The notes: generated by a model not told the origin, from the sequence alone. A stretch of 64,000 nt of DNA from Ursus arctos (GCF_023065955.2 NC_079873.1:97378128-97442127), one strand, 5' to 3'. Shown: positions 49,761 to 63,526, counted from the first letter of the stretch. Made by a program: numbers and translations.

Positions 49761-50319
49761 CAACCAGTGGTCTTTCTTTAGAGATGTTTTTTGTCTGCAA
49801 GGTTGTTTCCAGGTTAGCATGTTTACTTCTTGTACTTCTCTGTATTCCTGTATTCCTTGCACGTTGTTGTTTTTTTTTTTTTCCTAGCATAGCATATCCA
49901 TTGAGCCATTTTAATTGTACTAATTAGTTTTCCATACCAACAGGGAATATTGAAGCATATGATAGATAAATTACAAATACATAATTCCATTTAATTAACA
50001 TTAACATTTTATACTTTTTTAGTGTACTCTCTGTAGTTGATCTTTTCTTTCACCCTTATCTCTGAAATTCCTTTTACTGGGGACAATAACCTTTCATTCT
50101 ACAATTGGAAATTAATGACTTAGGTTCACAAAGACTGAGTCTCATTAACAAAATAATGTAAATTAATAAGTGATACATTTCAGTTGTTAGGAAGGAGTTT
50201 GAAGTATTTGCTAGAGTAGGGTGGTTTTGGACTCTTGAGGAAGAAGGAAGGACCCTCTCTGGAACAAAGTGTAACAGGCAGTCAGTAGAAATAACGTTTG
50301 TAGACCTGACACGGTAGAT

Positions 50320-50709
50320 CAGGGGTCTGCAAACTACGTCCTGTTTTTGTACTGCTCATGAGCTAAGAATGGTTTTTATATATATATATTTTTTAAAGAT
50401 TTTATTTATTTATTCGACAGAGATAGAGACAGCCAGCGAGAGAGGGAACACAAGCAGGGAGAGTGGGAGAGGAAGAAGCAGGCTCATAGCAGAGGAGCCT
50501 GATGTGGGGCTCGATCCCAGAACGCCGGGATCATGCCCTGAGCCGAAGGCAGACGCTTAACCGCTGTGCCACCCAGGCGCCCCTTGTTTTTATATTTTTA
50601 AAGGGTTGTAAAAATAAACAAAGAATATGTGACAGAGATAGAATGTGGTGGCCTGCAAAGCCTGAAATATTTACTGTCTGGTATTTTACGGAAAGTTTGC
50701 TGATCCTTG
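50320..50709 (+). mobile_element. hAT-type non-autonomous DNA element, split by a SINE
   Basis: Inverted ends CAGGGGTCTGCAAACT and AGTTTGCTGATCCTTG, with imperfect 8 bp flanks (CGGTAGAT / CTCTAGAT). The interior has the familiar GGCCTGCAAAGCCTGAAATA block. A young SINE at 50388-50583 interrupts it. Confidence 0.75.
50388..50583 (-). mobile_element. CAN-SINE, young subfamily
   Basis: Antisense copy differing from that at 27195-27400 at only about three sites over the ~170 bp body. Flanks GTTTTTATAT. Confidence 0.94.
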
Positions 50710-50719
50710 CTCTAGATCA

Positions 50720-50855
50720 TAGAAATGTGTAGGTTGAAAAGAGACCTAGAAATCATCTCTTCTAATCTGTAAAGATTTAATACAACTCTGACATTTTAGA
50801 AATGAGGACTCTGAGTTAGGGAATGACTTGCTTTTCTATAACAAGTTAAAAGGCC
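50720..50855 (-). repeat. Old short repeat
   Basis: AAGAGACCTAGAAATCATCT then AATGAGGACTCTGAGTTAGG, a MIR-like pattern. Confidence 0.4.
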
Positions 50856-51189
50856 ATGGGAAGTATTTTATAACTGAGGCGTGTAGGCAACCTTTTCACT
50901 GATTTATGAAGTCCCCACTCCCCAGTATTGACAACTTCCTTATAAAGGGGCTTCATTTCCATAATGTTCATTAACTGAATTTTCATGATAAATAAGTGTT
51001 CAGTTATCATTAGTTGTACAGAGGAACATGATTTTTAAAATTTGAATTTGCCTTTGTTTATCCAGAATAAGAATGAGGTTGATACACCTATTCATACTTT
51101 TTAGAATTTCTTTGTTGGTGCACTGCAATAATTTATGAGACTGACAGTAGATAAAATTTAAAAATTTGAACTAAGTACGAGTTATTTGT

Positions 51190-51395
51190 TTGATAAAGTG
51201 TTTTGTTATTCTTGCTGCCCATTTAGTCTACACCTTAAAGCAGCAACCCTATGAAGTAGGTACAGTTTTATCCTCACTTTACAAATTAGAAACTCTGAAG
51301 CACAGTATGGTTAAGTAATTTGCTCAACATTACTCAGCTAATAGGAGTAAAAATTTGGACCCATGCAGTCTGTCAGTCTGCAGAGGCTGTGCTCC
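51190..51395 (-). repeat. MIR relic
   Basis: CCCTATGAAGTAGGTACAGT, GGTTAAGTAATTTGCTCAAC, 215 bases before the third coding exon. Confidence 0.75.
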
Positions 51396-51582
51396 TGGTG
51401 TCACGTGAGGTGTCTGGTACTATAAATGAAAAAATTGATGCCACAAAGAGGCTGTCTCAACCATATCATTTTATTATGACGTGTATGGCACTCCTCTTTA
51501 GGTCAGGTTTAGGCATGTTCTAATTATGTGTCCTTTTAGCTGCTTCTGCTGTAGCTTTATTTTGAATTTTCAAGGATAATGA

Positions 51583-51882
<300 letters not shown>

Positions 51883-53299
51883 TAGAAAAAAACAGTCATC
51901 AGAAAACTAGGGATCTGTCTGTTCAGACATAAGACCTTTAAGCTGTGTCTTGAGTCATTTTCTGCATTATTTTCTTTTAATGGCATATAATAAAAAATTA
52001 TTTGCTCAAAAAATATGCTGATGTAAACTATGAGGTTTCAATTTCTCCTGAATTTATATGGCTGCCATTAAAATATGAAGTCCTCTGCCCATACAGAATT
52101 CTTGGTTGAGTGACCTAATATAATCACTGTCCACTTTAGTGAATTGAATTATGTTGATCACTGTTGTCTATTACAAAGTTTATTACTTGTGCTGTTTCTT
52201 AGCAGGGGAGTAAAAAGTGAGAGTCATATCCTTGTCAAATCATCCTAATTTTATTTCTTCTGCATAATTTTATGACAGTAGAAGCATTTAGGCTTTACAG
52301 TGGAGGCTAAGCCCATACGGTTTTAAAAAAATGAATAAACACTGTACTCAAAGAATATACATGTTTAATAAAGTTATTTTTTAATTTATAAAAGCTATAA
52401 GGAATAGTTTTCGGAGGTTTAATTTTAATCAAAAAAAGGCACACATGGATGGTTTATGGAGAACTAGACATTTAAGCTTCTGTTATTAAAGACTAACATA
52501 CAAAACTTGTTTATAAATATGGACTTATCTCAATATGTATTGTTTTGTAAATAAATTCTAAGTATCATTTGGCATTGATAAACTGCATTTTTACATGTAA
52601 AATAAAAATTGTTAGTTGTTTTGAGCTATCACCAGTTGTACAGTGGAACGTGACTTACAAAATTTGAATTTGCCTTCATTTATTCATAAATGGTTTGCTT
52701 TTTTATATAGTTGTGATGAGGGTGTGGTTTTTTATTGATGTTTTAAATGATTATTTCATATATACATTTGATATTTTTAAAAATAATGTCTTGTATTATG
52801 GTGCTGTGGTTTATTTAGTCATTCCCTAATTTAAAAAGTTACCCTTTCTCTCTGTTTCCCATTTTGGGTTAACTTTATCAAAGGAATAAATTATCTCAGT
52901 TATGTTATATATGCCATTTCATTACTTTCTTTTTTATTTTTATATTATACTTTTTCTCTATAATATTTTATTCCAAGCTGTTAAGTGCATTAATCTTTTT
53001 TTTATATCTTTCATTTTTGTTAACATCAGAAATCTCAACTTATATCCACAGCTAATTAGGCTGTTCTATTTTTGTCTAGTCTGTAGGGTTTTTGTTTAAC
53101 TTTTTGGCTCATCAGAAATTTTTAATAGAAAATGTGAGGACTTAGCTTTGTATTTAATTTTTTTGTTAATGGTATCTCAGTGTTTAAAGAATGAACATTT
53201 TCCTTATTTTTGTGTTATGGTTTGTCATATATTAGATTGTACCTCTGTGCTATTTTTCTGTTTCTAAATGTGCTTTCACCATTAAAAGTGGAATGTCCA

Positions 53300-53815
53300 C
53301 AGTATCTCTCCACTGATTTTCCTGAATGGACTCTTACCTCCAGTTTGCTTTGTGTCCTCCCACTTGTGTTATCTTGGTAATATGAAATTTGATCAAGGAA
53401 GTCTCCTGTTTACAAGCTTCCAACAGTTCTTCCTTATCTAAAAGTTCCAGCCCAGATTTTTTTTTATGGTGTGCTTCCGATTCCCCAGCCACAGTATGTA
53501 CTCTGCCTCCTCCCCATCCTCCACCCCCACACCTTTCTGTTTTTCCCTTTGCCTAGAATAGTCTTCTTTCCTTCTTTCCATATCATGTAAGATTGACTTA
53601 AATCACATGTCACTCTTTGGAGAAGCATTTTTGGGCTCTCTCTCTTTCTCCCCTTGAATGTATTTCTTACTCTTCTCTTTCCATTATAGCACTTAATATA
53701 TTGTATTATAGGTATGCATATGTCTGAATTTGCTTCTAGATCATTAATTTCTCGATCAGGGACTGTGTATTATTTATTTTTTTGTATCCCAGGATATACC
53801 TGTTCCAGTAATTAG
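53300..53815 (-). repeat. L2 relic
   Basis: Long L2-like stretch (CCTTTGCCTAGAATAGTCTT, TTAAATCACATGTCACTCTT, GATCAGGGACTGTGTATTAT). Confidence 0.65.
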
Positions 53816-54135
53816 AGGTGAGAATAAGTATAAGACTGGCTGTTGGTTTTAAAATAATTATATATTAAAAAAGGAGGGATCATGCATGCATATGCCCCTA
53901 GTTCTATTAGATAATATGTGTTGAATTTTATTGGATAAATTGTTAGCATACTATTTGATGATTAAAATTTTAAAATATTTTATAATGTGTTAGCTTATAT
54001 TATTTTTATTACAGCAGCCTTGTATTCCTAGTACAAATTCTATTTGATCTTTCTGAATAACTTTTTAATGTGATGTAGTGGTCTTTTTTTGTAAGATTTC
54101 ATTAAATATTTTTGTATCTTTGTGATGAAATAGCC

Positions 54136-54720
54136 CTTCTTCCAGTTATCTGTTGCTGTATATAATAAGTCACTCCAAGGTTAGTGATGTAAAGGAAAAA
54201 TCATTTTACTAGGCTTAATGATTCTGTTGGTCTAGAATTCAGACAGAGCTAAATAGGGATGAAATTGTGCTCCCATCTGTGATGGTTGGGGCCTTACCTG
54301 AGACAGCTTTAATGCTTAGAGCTTACATAAACAGTTAAGGACTGTACTTCTCTGGAGGCTTCTTTATCCGTGTTTGGTGCCTAGTCTAGAGTGACTTGAA
54401 GGCTGGGCACAGCTGAAACTGTTACCTGGAGTACCTACAAATGGTTCTTCTATGTGGCTTGGGTTTCTAATAGTATGGCCTCTGAGTTTGGAGAGTGTCC
54501 TGAGCAGGAGTGTCTAGTTCTCTAGTGTTTCAAGAACCCAGTACAGAAGTTGAATGGTGTTCAATGACTTAATTTTGGAAGCATCATTTTTACTGCCTTC
54601 AGTCCTAAATAAGGTAATGTAGACCCCACTTCTTATTGAGGAGCAATGTCAAACATTTTGGGCCATGTTTTAAAACTCTCACAGTCCCATAATATATTCT
54701 TCTGATATTTATTACCTGTA
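54136..54720 (+). repeat. Ancient interspersed repeat, class unsure
   Basis: Begins CCAGTTATCTGTTGCTGTAT and continues with degraded sequence ending in TTTTAAAACTCTCACAGTCC. It looks like a widespread old eutherian repeat. Confidence 0.5.
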
Positions 54721-55022
54721 TCATATTTGGGAATAATCTTAAGCATGTTTCTTTTACAAATTGATTTAGTTTATATACATAAGCTGTTGTAAAATATAGA
54801 AAAGGACTGAAATCTAGAAATTAGGTAAAATTTTAGAAGATCTCCAGTCCCTCTCTTTGAGCCAGGTAATTCTTAGATAATACTTCCTTTTTATTTTCTT
54901 TAATTTGTAATGGTACTGCCTTTTCTGTACATCAGATTGTACATATGTTATTCATTTAGTTTATACCCAGGTTTCCTTTTTGTTTGTATATAACTTACAC
55001 ATTTTTCCCTCCTGATACTCTA

Positions 55023-55229
55023 AAAAAAAAAAAGATTTATTTATTTATTAGAGAGAGAAAGAGCGTGTGTGCCTGCAAGAACGGGGGAGAGGCAGAGGAA
55101 AAGAATCTCAAGCAAACTCCCTGCTGAGTGTGGAGCCCAATTTAGGGCTCCATCTCAGGACCCCGAGATCTTGACCTGATCTGAAATCAAGAGGGGGATG
55201 CTCAACCAACTGAGCTACCCAGGTGCCCC
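55023..55229 (-). mobile_element. CAN-SINE
   Basis: Antisense copy just outside the L1 at 55348. Confidence 0.9.
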
Positions 55230-55904
55230 TATAATCCTAATTTTTAAAACTTGGTTTATTTAAAAATAGTTTTCATCTGCTGTTTGGTTTCCTCTTCTTT
55301 CCCCCAAAGAATAACTTGCTGCTTTTAATTTTTTTTAGCTCTGTCCTATTTAAAAAAAAAAATACTATGCTGAAGCATACTTCACATACCACAAAATTCA
55401 CCCTTTTAAAATGTAAATTCATTGGTGTTTAGTATATTCATAGAGTTGTGTAGCCATCACCACAGTCTAATTTTAAAATATTTTTCAATACCCCAGAAGG
55501 AAACTTCGTGTCTGTTAGTAGTCATTTTCTCTTTACCTGTCCCAGGTCTGGGCAACCACTAATGTACTTTTTATAAATTTGCCTATTCTGGGCATTTCAT
55601 CTGTATGATTTGTTCAATATGTGGTCCTTTTTGAGTGGTTTCTTTGATTTAGTGTAATGTTTTCAAGGCTCATCCATATTGTATGTATTGTAACCTCATT
55701 CTTTTTTATTGCCAAATAATACTCCATTTTTGTTTATCTGTTCATCTTTTGATGCACAGTTGGTTTGTTTCCACTTTTTGGCTATTGTGAATAATGCTGT
55801 TATAAGTATTCTTGTACAAGTTTTTTTTGGACATATGTCTTCATTTCTTTTGGGTATTATATACCTAGGAGTTGAGTTGCAGTATCATATGGTAACTGTT
55901 TAAC

Positions 55905-56104
55905 CTTTTTTTTTTTTTTAAAGATTTTATTTATTTACTTGAGAGAGAGGGGGAGAGAGCACAAGCGGGGGAAGCAGCAGAGGGAGAGGGAGAAGCAGGC
56001 TCCCCCCTGAGCAGGGAGGCCTCTGTGGGACTCCATCTCAGGACCCCAGGATCATGACCTGACCTGAAGGCAGATGCTTAACCGACTGAGCCACCCAGGC
56101 ATCT
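55905..56104 (-). mobile_element. CAN-SINE in L1
   Basis: Antisense copy inserted in the L1; L1 sequence resumes at AGTGGTATCTTATTATAC. Confidence 0.9.
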
Positions 56105-56280
56105 CAAGTGGTATCTTATTATACTTTTGATTTCCATTTTCTTCATGGCCAGTTACATTGAGCATCTTTTGATGAGCTAATGGCCATTTGAATGTCTTCC
56201 GAATAGGGCAGTATTCAGAATCTTTGTATTTTTAGATTATTTGGCTTTTAAAAATTATTGAATTGTAAGAGTTCTTTATA

Positions 56281-58880
56281 TAGGCATACCTCAGGGGTAC
56301 TGTGCGTTGGGTTCCAGACCACTGCAGTAAAGAAAATACTGCAGTAAATAAAGCAAGTCAGATGAATTTTTTTGGTATCCCAGTGCCTATAAAAGTCATG
56401 TTTACACTATACTGTAGTCTCTTAAGTTTACAGCAGCATTATGTCTAAACTGTATATACCTTAATTAAAAAATACTTTATTGTTAAAAAATGCTAACCAT
56501 TATCTGAGCTTATAGTGAGTTGTAATCTTTTTGCTGGTAGAGGATCTTGCCTCAGTGTTGATGGTTGCTGACTGATCAAGGTGGTGTTTGCTGAAGGTTT
56601 GGGTGGCAATGGCAATTTCTTAGAATAAGACAACAGTGAAGTAAGTTTGCCACATTGACAGACTTCTTTTCACAAATGGTTTCTTTGTAATATGTAGTAC
56701 TGTTTGATAGCATTTTACCCACAATAGAACTTCTTTCAAAATTGAAGTCAGTCTTCTCTAACCCTGCTGCTATTTTATCATCTAAGTTGATGAAATATTC
56801 TAAATACTTTGTCATTTCAACAGTCTTCACAGCATCTTCACCTGGAGTAGATTCCACCTCAAGAAATCACTTTCTTTGATCATCCATAAGAAGCAGTTCC
56901 TCATCTGTTAAAAGTTTTATCATGAGATTTCAGCAATTCAGTCACATCTTTAGGCTCCATTTCATTCTTTTTTTTTTAAGATTTTATTTATGTATTTGAC
57001 AGAGAGAGCACAAGCAGGGGGAGTTGCAGGCAGAGGGAGAGCAAGAAGCAGGTTCCCCACTGAGCAGAGAGCCTGATGCGGGACTTGATCCCAGGACCCT
57101 GGGATCGTGACCCGAGCTGAAGGCAGACGCTTAACTGACTGAGCCACTTCGGCACCCCTAGGCTCCATTTATAATTGTAGTTCTTTTGCTATTTTCTGCC
57201 ACATCTGCAGTGAAATTTCGACCACATCCACTAAAAGTCGTGAAGCTCTCAGAGTCATCTATGAGGGTTACAGTCAGCTTCTTCTAAAGTCCTGTCAATG
57301 TTGATAGTTTGACTTCTTCCCATGGATCACAATTGTTCTAAATGGCATGTAGAATGATGAATCATTTACAGAAGGTTTTCAATTGACTTTGCCCATATCC
57401 TTCTGAGGAATCACCATGTATGGTAGCTATATAGATACCTTGTGAAAATATATTTCTTCAATAAGAAGACTCGAAAATTGAGATTACTCCTTTATCCATG
57501 GGCTGCAGAGTGGATTTTTTGTTAGTAGGCATGAAAACAACACGAATGTCATTGTACATCTCCATCAGAGCTCTTGAGTGACCAGGTGCATTGTCAATAA
57601 AGAGTATTTTGAAAGGATCTTTCTCTTCTGAGAAGTGGGGTTGAAAGTGGGCTTCAGATATTCAGTAAACCATGTTGTAAACGGCTAGGCTATTATCCAG
57701 TCTTTGTTGTTCCATTTGTAGAGCATAGGCAGAGTAGATTCAGCATAATTCTTCAGGGCCCTAGGATTTTTGTAATGGTAAATGAGCCCTGGTTTCAATT
57801 TAAAGTAATTGGTTGCATTAGTCCCTGACAAGAGAGTCAGTCTGTCCTTTGAAGCTTTGAAGACAGGAATTGACTTCCCTCTAGCTATCAAAGTCATAGA
57901 TGGCATCTACTTCCAATATAAGCCTATTTTGTCTACATTGAAAATTTATTGTTGTGTAGCCACCCTGGTTAATTATCTTAGCTGGTTTTCTGGATAACTT
58001 ACTGCAGTTTCTACATCAGCATTTACTACTATTTCACTTTGCACTTTGATGTGAAGGAGACAACCTCTTTCCTTAAACTTCATGAACCACCCTCTGCTAG
58101 ATTCAGGTTTTCCTTCTGCTTTTTCTTCACCTCTCCCATTAGTCAAAGAATTGAAGAGAGTTGGAGCTTTGCCCTGAATTAGGCTTTGGTTGAAGGCAGT
58201 GTTGTGGGTGGTTTGATTCTTTTATCCATACCTCTAAAACATTCTCCCTATCAGCAATAAGGCTGTTTCACTTTGTTATCATCATGTGTTCACTGAACAA
58301 GACTTTATTTTCTGCAAGAATTTTTCCTTGCATTTATAACTTGGCTGTTTGGCTCAAGAGGCTTATCTTTTGGCCTGTCTCAGCTTTCAACATGCCTTCC
58401 TCAGTAAGCTTAATTATTTCTAGCTTTTGATCTAAAGTGAGAGATGTGCAGCTCTTCTTTTCACTTAAACACTTGGAGGTCATTGTAGGGTTATTAATTG
58501 GCCTAATTTTAATACTGTTGTGTCTCAGGGAATATGGAGGTCTGAGGAGAGGGGGAGAGATGGGGGAATCAGAACACACACAGCATTTATTAAGTTTGCT
58601 GTCTTATGTGGGCACAATTCATGGTGCCCCAAAACAACTACAATAGTGATATCGAAGATCTCTGATCCCAGATTACCAGTAATGAATCTAATAATAAAAA
58701 GTTTAAAATGTTGAGAGAATTATCAAAATGTGACAGAGACACAAAGTAAGCACCTGCTGCTGGAAAAATGGCTCCAATTGATTTGCTTGACACCGGGTTG
58801 CCACAAAACTTTGGCACGTAACACACATGCACATGCACCCACACAGTATCTGTGAAGCGCAGTAAAATGAGATATGCCTC
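56281..58880 (-). mobile_element. Tigger1-type (pogo/TcMar) DNA transposon, near full length
   Basis: The terminal inverted repeats match the Tigger1 type: left TAGGCATACCTC (first base decayed) at 56281 and right GATATGCCTC ending 58880, flanked by TA target sites (56279-56280 and 58881-58882). The total is 2,600 bases including a later SINE of ~208 bases (with its duplicated site), so about 2.4 kb of element, close to the known full length. Transposase relics lie on the minus strand. The N-terminal CENP-B/HTH-like part (SLTLDQKLEIIKLTEEGM) is near 58430-58470, a DDE-region piece at 57685-57906, and a C-terminal piece at 56576-56857. The frame is broken many times, so the element is dead. 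It sits inside an older antisense L1. Confidence 0.93.
56963..57158 (-). mobile_element. CAN-SINE inside Tigger1
   Basis: Antisense SINE with a 12 bp target duplication TAGGCTCCATTT at 56951-56962 and 57159-57170, proving insertion into the DNA transposon. Confidence 0.93.
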
Positions 58881-59177
58881 TATATTTTAAGCACAAATGC
58901 CTTACCAGATACATGATTTGCACGTTTTCTCCTATTCTGTGGGTTGCTTTTCTCATCCTTGATGGAGTCTTTTGAAACACAAAATTTTTATGATTAAGTG
59001 AAATTCATTTTTTCTTTTGTCTCTTGTGCTTTTAGTCTAATATCTAAGAATCCTTTGCTTAACATATGGTTATGAAGAATTACTTATGTGTTTTATAGTT
59101 TTAGCTCTTATATTTCAGTCTTTGATCCATTTTAAGTATTGTGTATGATATGAGATAGGGTCCAACTTCAGTATTTT

Positions 59178-59383
59178 TTTTTAATTTTTAAAAAGATTTC
59201 TTTATTTGAGAGAGAGAACGAGCAGCGGAGGGAGGGGCAGAGGGAGAGGGCGGGAGAGAATCTTAAGCAGGCTCCACACCCAGTGAGGAGCCCAATGCGG
59301 GGCTTGATCTTACAACCCTGAGATCGTAACCTGAGCTGAAATCAAGAGTCAGACGGTTAACGACTGAACCATCCAGGCACTCC
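59178..59383 (-). mobile_element. CAN-SINE in L1
   Basis: Antisense copy; L1 on both sides (TCCAACTTCAGT / CCCAGCTTCATTC). Confidence 0.9.
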
Positions 59384-60345
59384 CAGCTTCATTCTTTTGC
59401 ATGCAGATAGCCAGTTGTCCCAGCACCATGTATTGAAAAGACTAGTCTGTCTTCATTGAGTTGTCTTGGCATCCTTGTCAAAAATCAACTAACCATCAAT
59501 ATGGGGTTTTATTTTTGATTCACTGTTTTATTCCATTTATCTACACTTTTGTCTTTAAGCCAGTACTGTCTTGATTACTGTAGCTTTGTAGTAAGTTTTG
59601 AAATAATGAAGTGTGAGTCCTCCAACTTTGTGCTTCTTTTTCAAGATTGTTTTGACTATTCTAGATCTTTTGCATTACCGTAAGGATTTTAGGATCAGCT
59701 TTCCAGTTTCTGCTAAGAAGCCAGCTGGGTTTTTAATAGGAATTGCATTGAGTCTATAGATCTGTTTGGAGAGTATTGTCATCTAACAGTATTGTCTCGA
59801 GATCCATGAACTGCCCTACTTATTTATGTTTATTTAGCCATCAGTTTACTTCTGTTATTAACATGGACTGGTATTGCTCACTGTTAAAAAAAAAATTGGT
59901 TCTGCATTTTCTCATTGACCCAGCCATTTACATCTTTTAGAAAGATTTTTGTTTTTATTCCATTGCAGTGTTAATATTTAAGTGTTACTTGTGTTTAGTA
60001 CAGTATTTTAGTCAAAAAGAAATATGGGTGTGATTTTTAATATTTTCTAGGATATCCTTAATGTCACTGAATAATAAGTAATTACACTTTATAAAGTTGG
60101 GTCCCATAGTTTTCAGATTCCTTTTAATGCAAAATAAAGACAAGACTGATTATTATATGTTGTCAGGTGATTATTTTACTGAATTTGGTTTTCTTTTGTT
60201 AAAATTTAAATTTTAGTATATGAATGTGTGTGTATTTGAAGTAATGTGATACCACTTGATGTTGAAATTTAATGACTTTAATCAGACTTAATTCCTAGAA
60301 CATTAGCAAAAGCTAATGGTTTTTTTTTTTCCTTCTCTGCTATAG

Positions 60346-60462
<117 letters not shown>

Positions 60463-60827
60463 TAGCAGAATGTTCTCAAATGGTCTCTTTTTCTTTTACC
60501 TAAATATATATTAACACTTTACACGGAAAATAATGCCAAGATATGGAATTGTTTGCATTATAATCATACAGAATGTATAAGGAAAAAGCAAAGAACAAAG
60601 ATAGAAACTCTGTTGAGACGGTTATATTCATGTGTGAAAGTTAACTAATAACTTGGCAATTTATAGTTGTTATATTACTTTTATTAGATATATTTCCCAC
60701 TTTTCAGCGTCTGGTTTTAGGAACAGAGAAATGGATTAAGAAGGGAAGAGGAAGCTAATGAAGAGATAGAGGTTCAGGTGGCAGGGAATTATAAAGTGTA
60801 GGAAGTTAAAAAGTGCCATGAATAACA

Positions 60828-60882
60828 GTAAGTAAGTAAGTAAGTAGGTAGGTAAGTAAGTAACTAAGTAAGTTAAGTAAGG
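60828..60882. repeat. (AAGT)n microsatellite
   Basis: About 13 imperfect AAGT/AGGT units, 386 bases after the fourth coding exon. Confidence 0.92.
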
Positions 60883-61636
60883 TATTGGTGAAATTTCTAG
60901 TTCTTTTTTCTAAAAAGTAGAGAAGTTTTGGAATGGGGTCTTATTGGAAATGTTTTCACTTTATTTAAAAAGATTTTGAAGTAGGAATGGGGAAAATATA
61001 AAATACAGTAGTGTCTTCCCTGGGGCAAAAATATTTACTGTAGATATTCTGCAGGGAGACAAAATTATGTAAGTTGGGGGTGTCCTACATCTTGATCTGG
61101 ATCAGTAAATGATTCAGACAAAATCATGGACAGATTCTGATCTGTTCTGTTTCTCCCTAATACTTGGTCCATCCTTGAAATTTAAGATGTCTGGGAAAAT
61201 AAATGTTACCAAGTTTCCCAAGAGTATTATTTTTTTTATGAAAGTGGCACCAAAAACATGGACATCAGAAGTCAGGAGGAGGGAAGATTGCTTAAAAATA
61301 GATCTAAGAAGTTAAGATGCTCCTTAGACTGATGCAAACAAATCTGTAAAAAGAATCCCAAGAAGCAATTTATTTATGTCTACTCCTTTAACGCTACAAT
61401 AATACTTTAAAAATACTGTTACTGGAATTGTAAAACAAGTAACATTTTTTAAATGAGTTTTTAATTTTTTTAACTTTGAAAGTGACATTTTACTGAAAAT
61501 AAATTGAGTTACATTCTTTTCACATTACTTTTTCTCCCAAGTAGCATAGGATTAAAATCCTAATTCTTAAAATTACACTGCTCAGTGGAAAATTTAGGTA
61601 ATCAGACTGTATATAAAGATTTTTTTTTCAGTTAGG

Positions 61637-61735
61637 TTTTTTAAAATTTTATTTTAATTCCAGTGTAGTTAACATACAGTGTTATATTAGTTTCAGGTGT
61701 ACAATATAGTGATTTAACAATTCCATATAAACTAC
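61637..61735 (-). mobile_element. L1 3' UTR end fragment
   Basis: About 100 bases matching the L1 3' end seen at 47050 (TTCCAGTGTAGTTAACATAC, GTGTACAATATAGTGATT). Confidence 0.75.
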
Positions 61736-63084
61736 ATTTTATGAACTGATGTATTTTATTTGAGGTTTATCACAACATTCAGTGCAGCATGCATATTAGA
61801 TATTGTGTATGTGAGGCCTGATAGACAAATACATTAACTTCTTGAGTCTGATCTGCATAATGCCATTATTATTAACAACTGAACAGGTGCCAGAAATAAC
61901 TTGATGAATTGAAATTCTGACTTTTATCTTCAGTCTTCCCTGTTATACCATAGTTTGGTCAGTTTCAATTTCCTAGTTAGGCTTCTGAATTGTAGTTTTA
62001 AAACAAGGCTATAGTCAGAGCATTTTCCCCTTATCAGATTTATTCCTTTTCTGGCACCATTCTGTTTTATGAATCAGGAGCTTACCAACTGAGCCTTTGG
62101 GTATACTTTGTTATATACCAGGTTGTCCAGTTTTTTAAAAATTGAAGGTGTTGAAAACTTAAATTATCAGGTAGATTTAAACACTGTCATAATATTTATT
62201 TTAGAATCAAGAAAGCTCTATGAAGGAGAATTTACCATCTAATCAAAGTTAAGGTCATTAAGTACTTTCAAAATATACTTAGAATGATTTTGATTGAATT
62301 CTTTTATAAATGAGTTAGAAACATCTTTATATGTACTGTACCTTAGCCTTTTTCTTTTGGACTCAGGATTGTCATTGTGAGCATCAGTTATTTCACTGTA
62401 GTTCTGCCTTCAGCAGCTACTGAGGTGTGGAGGGATATTTGGCTCTACACTGAATGGCTCCAGACTGCTTTGTGGTTCCTGAGTCTGTTGCCAGTGTTTC
62501 CTTCTTTCTTTCCTGGTCAGCTGTCACTTTTCATTTTACCAGTTTTCAGCAATCTCTCTTTCATGTCTCCTACAATTTCAAGGCAGTGAGCTCACGTGTG
62601 GTGTGTTAATGGCACCTTCACACCTGCCCCATGAGTTATATGCATGGTATTTGTGACAGCTGTTTTTTTCTGCTTATTTTTTGGGGGTTTCGGGCTGTGT
62701 TAATATGGTCTGAGATGAGGAGAGGAGCTTTAGAAATGGGACAGTTGTCAAAATGTATGCAGTATGTTTGCTTTGAGATTTATTGATATATACTTACTTA
62801 TTTTGTAGAAGTTGTTTCAGGGATTGAGTAACATCCTTCTATAGCTTTGCCAAGTTTATAGCACCTTGGTGTAAAGTATAGGAAGGTTCTGAAGATATAT
62901 CTGTGACTTGATTAAAATTAAAAAACCCTTCAAAACGTTTTTGAGAATGTGCTTCTTTAGCAAGGGAAATGGTGCTTTCTTCCAGATTTGTTAATATCTT
63001 AAAACAATCATGTAGTTCTTTAATGTTGTGGTAAGTAGGGGCTCTTCACAGCACCACTAGAAGTTGATCTTACTTGGGGGTGGC

Positions 63085-63225
63085 ATCATGATGTAGATGA
63101 ATAATCTTAGACAAAGTATTTAACTTCTCTTTGATTTAGCCTTTACCTCCTCATCTGCAGAGCCAAGATTATAGCACCTGCCTCATACTTACAGTATTCA
63201 TAGTAATATGACTGGCAAGGAATAA
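63085..63225 (+). repeat. MIR relic
   Basis: GACAAAGTATTTAACTTCTC, CTCCTCATCTGCAGAGCC, CACCTGCCTCATACTTACAG. Confidence 0.6.
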
Positions 63226-63503
63226 GCAATCCAGCAATAGAAATACGACTTTGAGAATCCATTTTCTACATTTGTTCCTTTTTAAATAATCTGATACCCC
63301 ATCAGTGGAAGTTCATGTGTATCTTTTTCCTGCATTGTCTCCTACTCATAATTTTTTCTAGAAATCCCTCTTCTGATATTTAATCTCTACCTGGCTAACT
63401 TTTGCTTCTTGTAATGTGTATCCTTTCTCCTCCCCTTTCCCATCTTCCTTTGAAATTGTAAATGTCTTTATCAGAGTCCTTTTCTGTGAAACACCTGACT
63501 TAT

Positions 63504-63526
63504 GTTAATTAATTAATTAATTAATT
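63504..63526. repeat. (TTAA)n microsatellite
   Basis: Short run of TTAA units. Confidence 0.85.

Larger units (their letters stand above)
55348..59830 (-). mobile_element. Old L1 (antisense), split by SINEs and Tigger1
   Basis: L1 3' region and ORF2 relics in antisense occupy 55348-55904, 56105-56280, 58883-59177 and 59384 to about 59830. The sequence continues logically across the Tigger1: AAGAGTTCTTTATA before it and CCAGATACATGATTTGCA after it are adjacent in L1. The L1 is therefore older than the Tigger1, which is older than its SINE. Confidence 0.82.

Noticed and set aside
57685..57906. Domesticated transposase gene
   Set aside because: Matches a Tigger1 DDE segment, but the frame is broken on both sides and there is no sign of splicing or preserved length.
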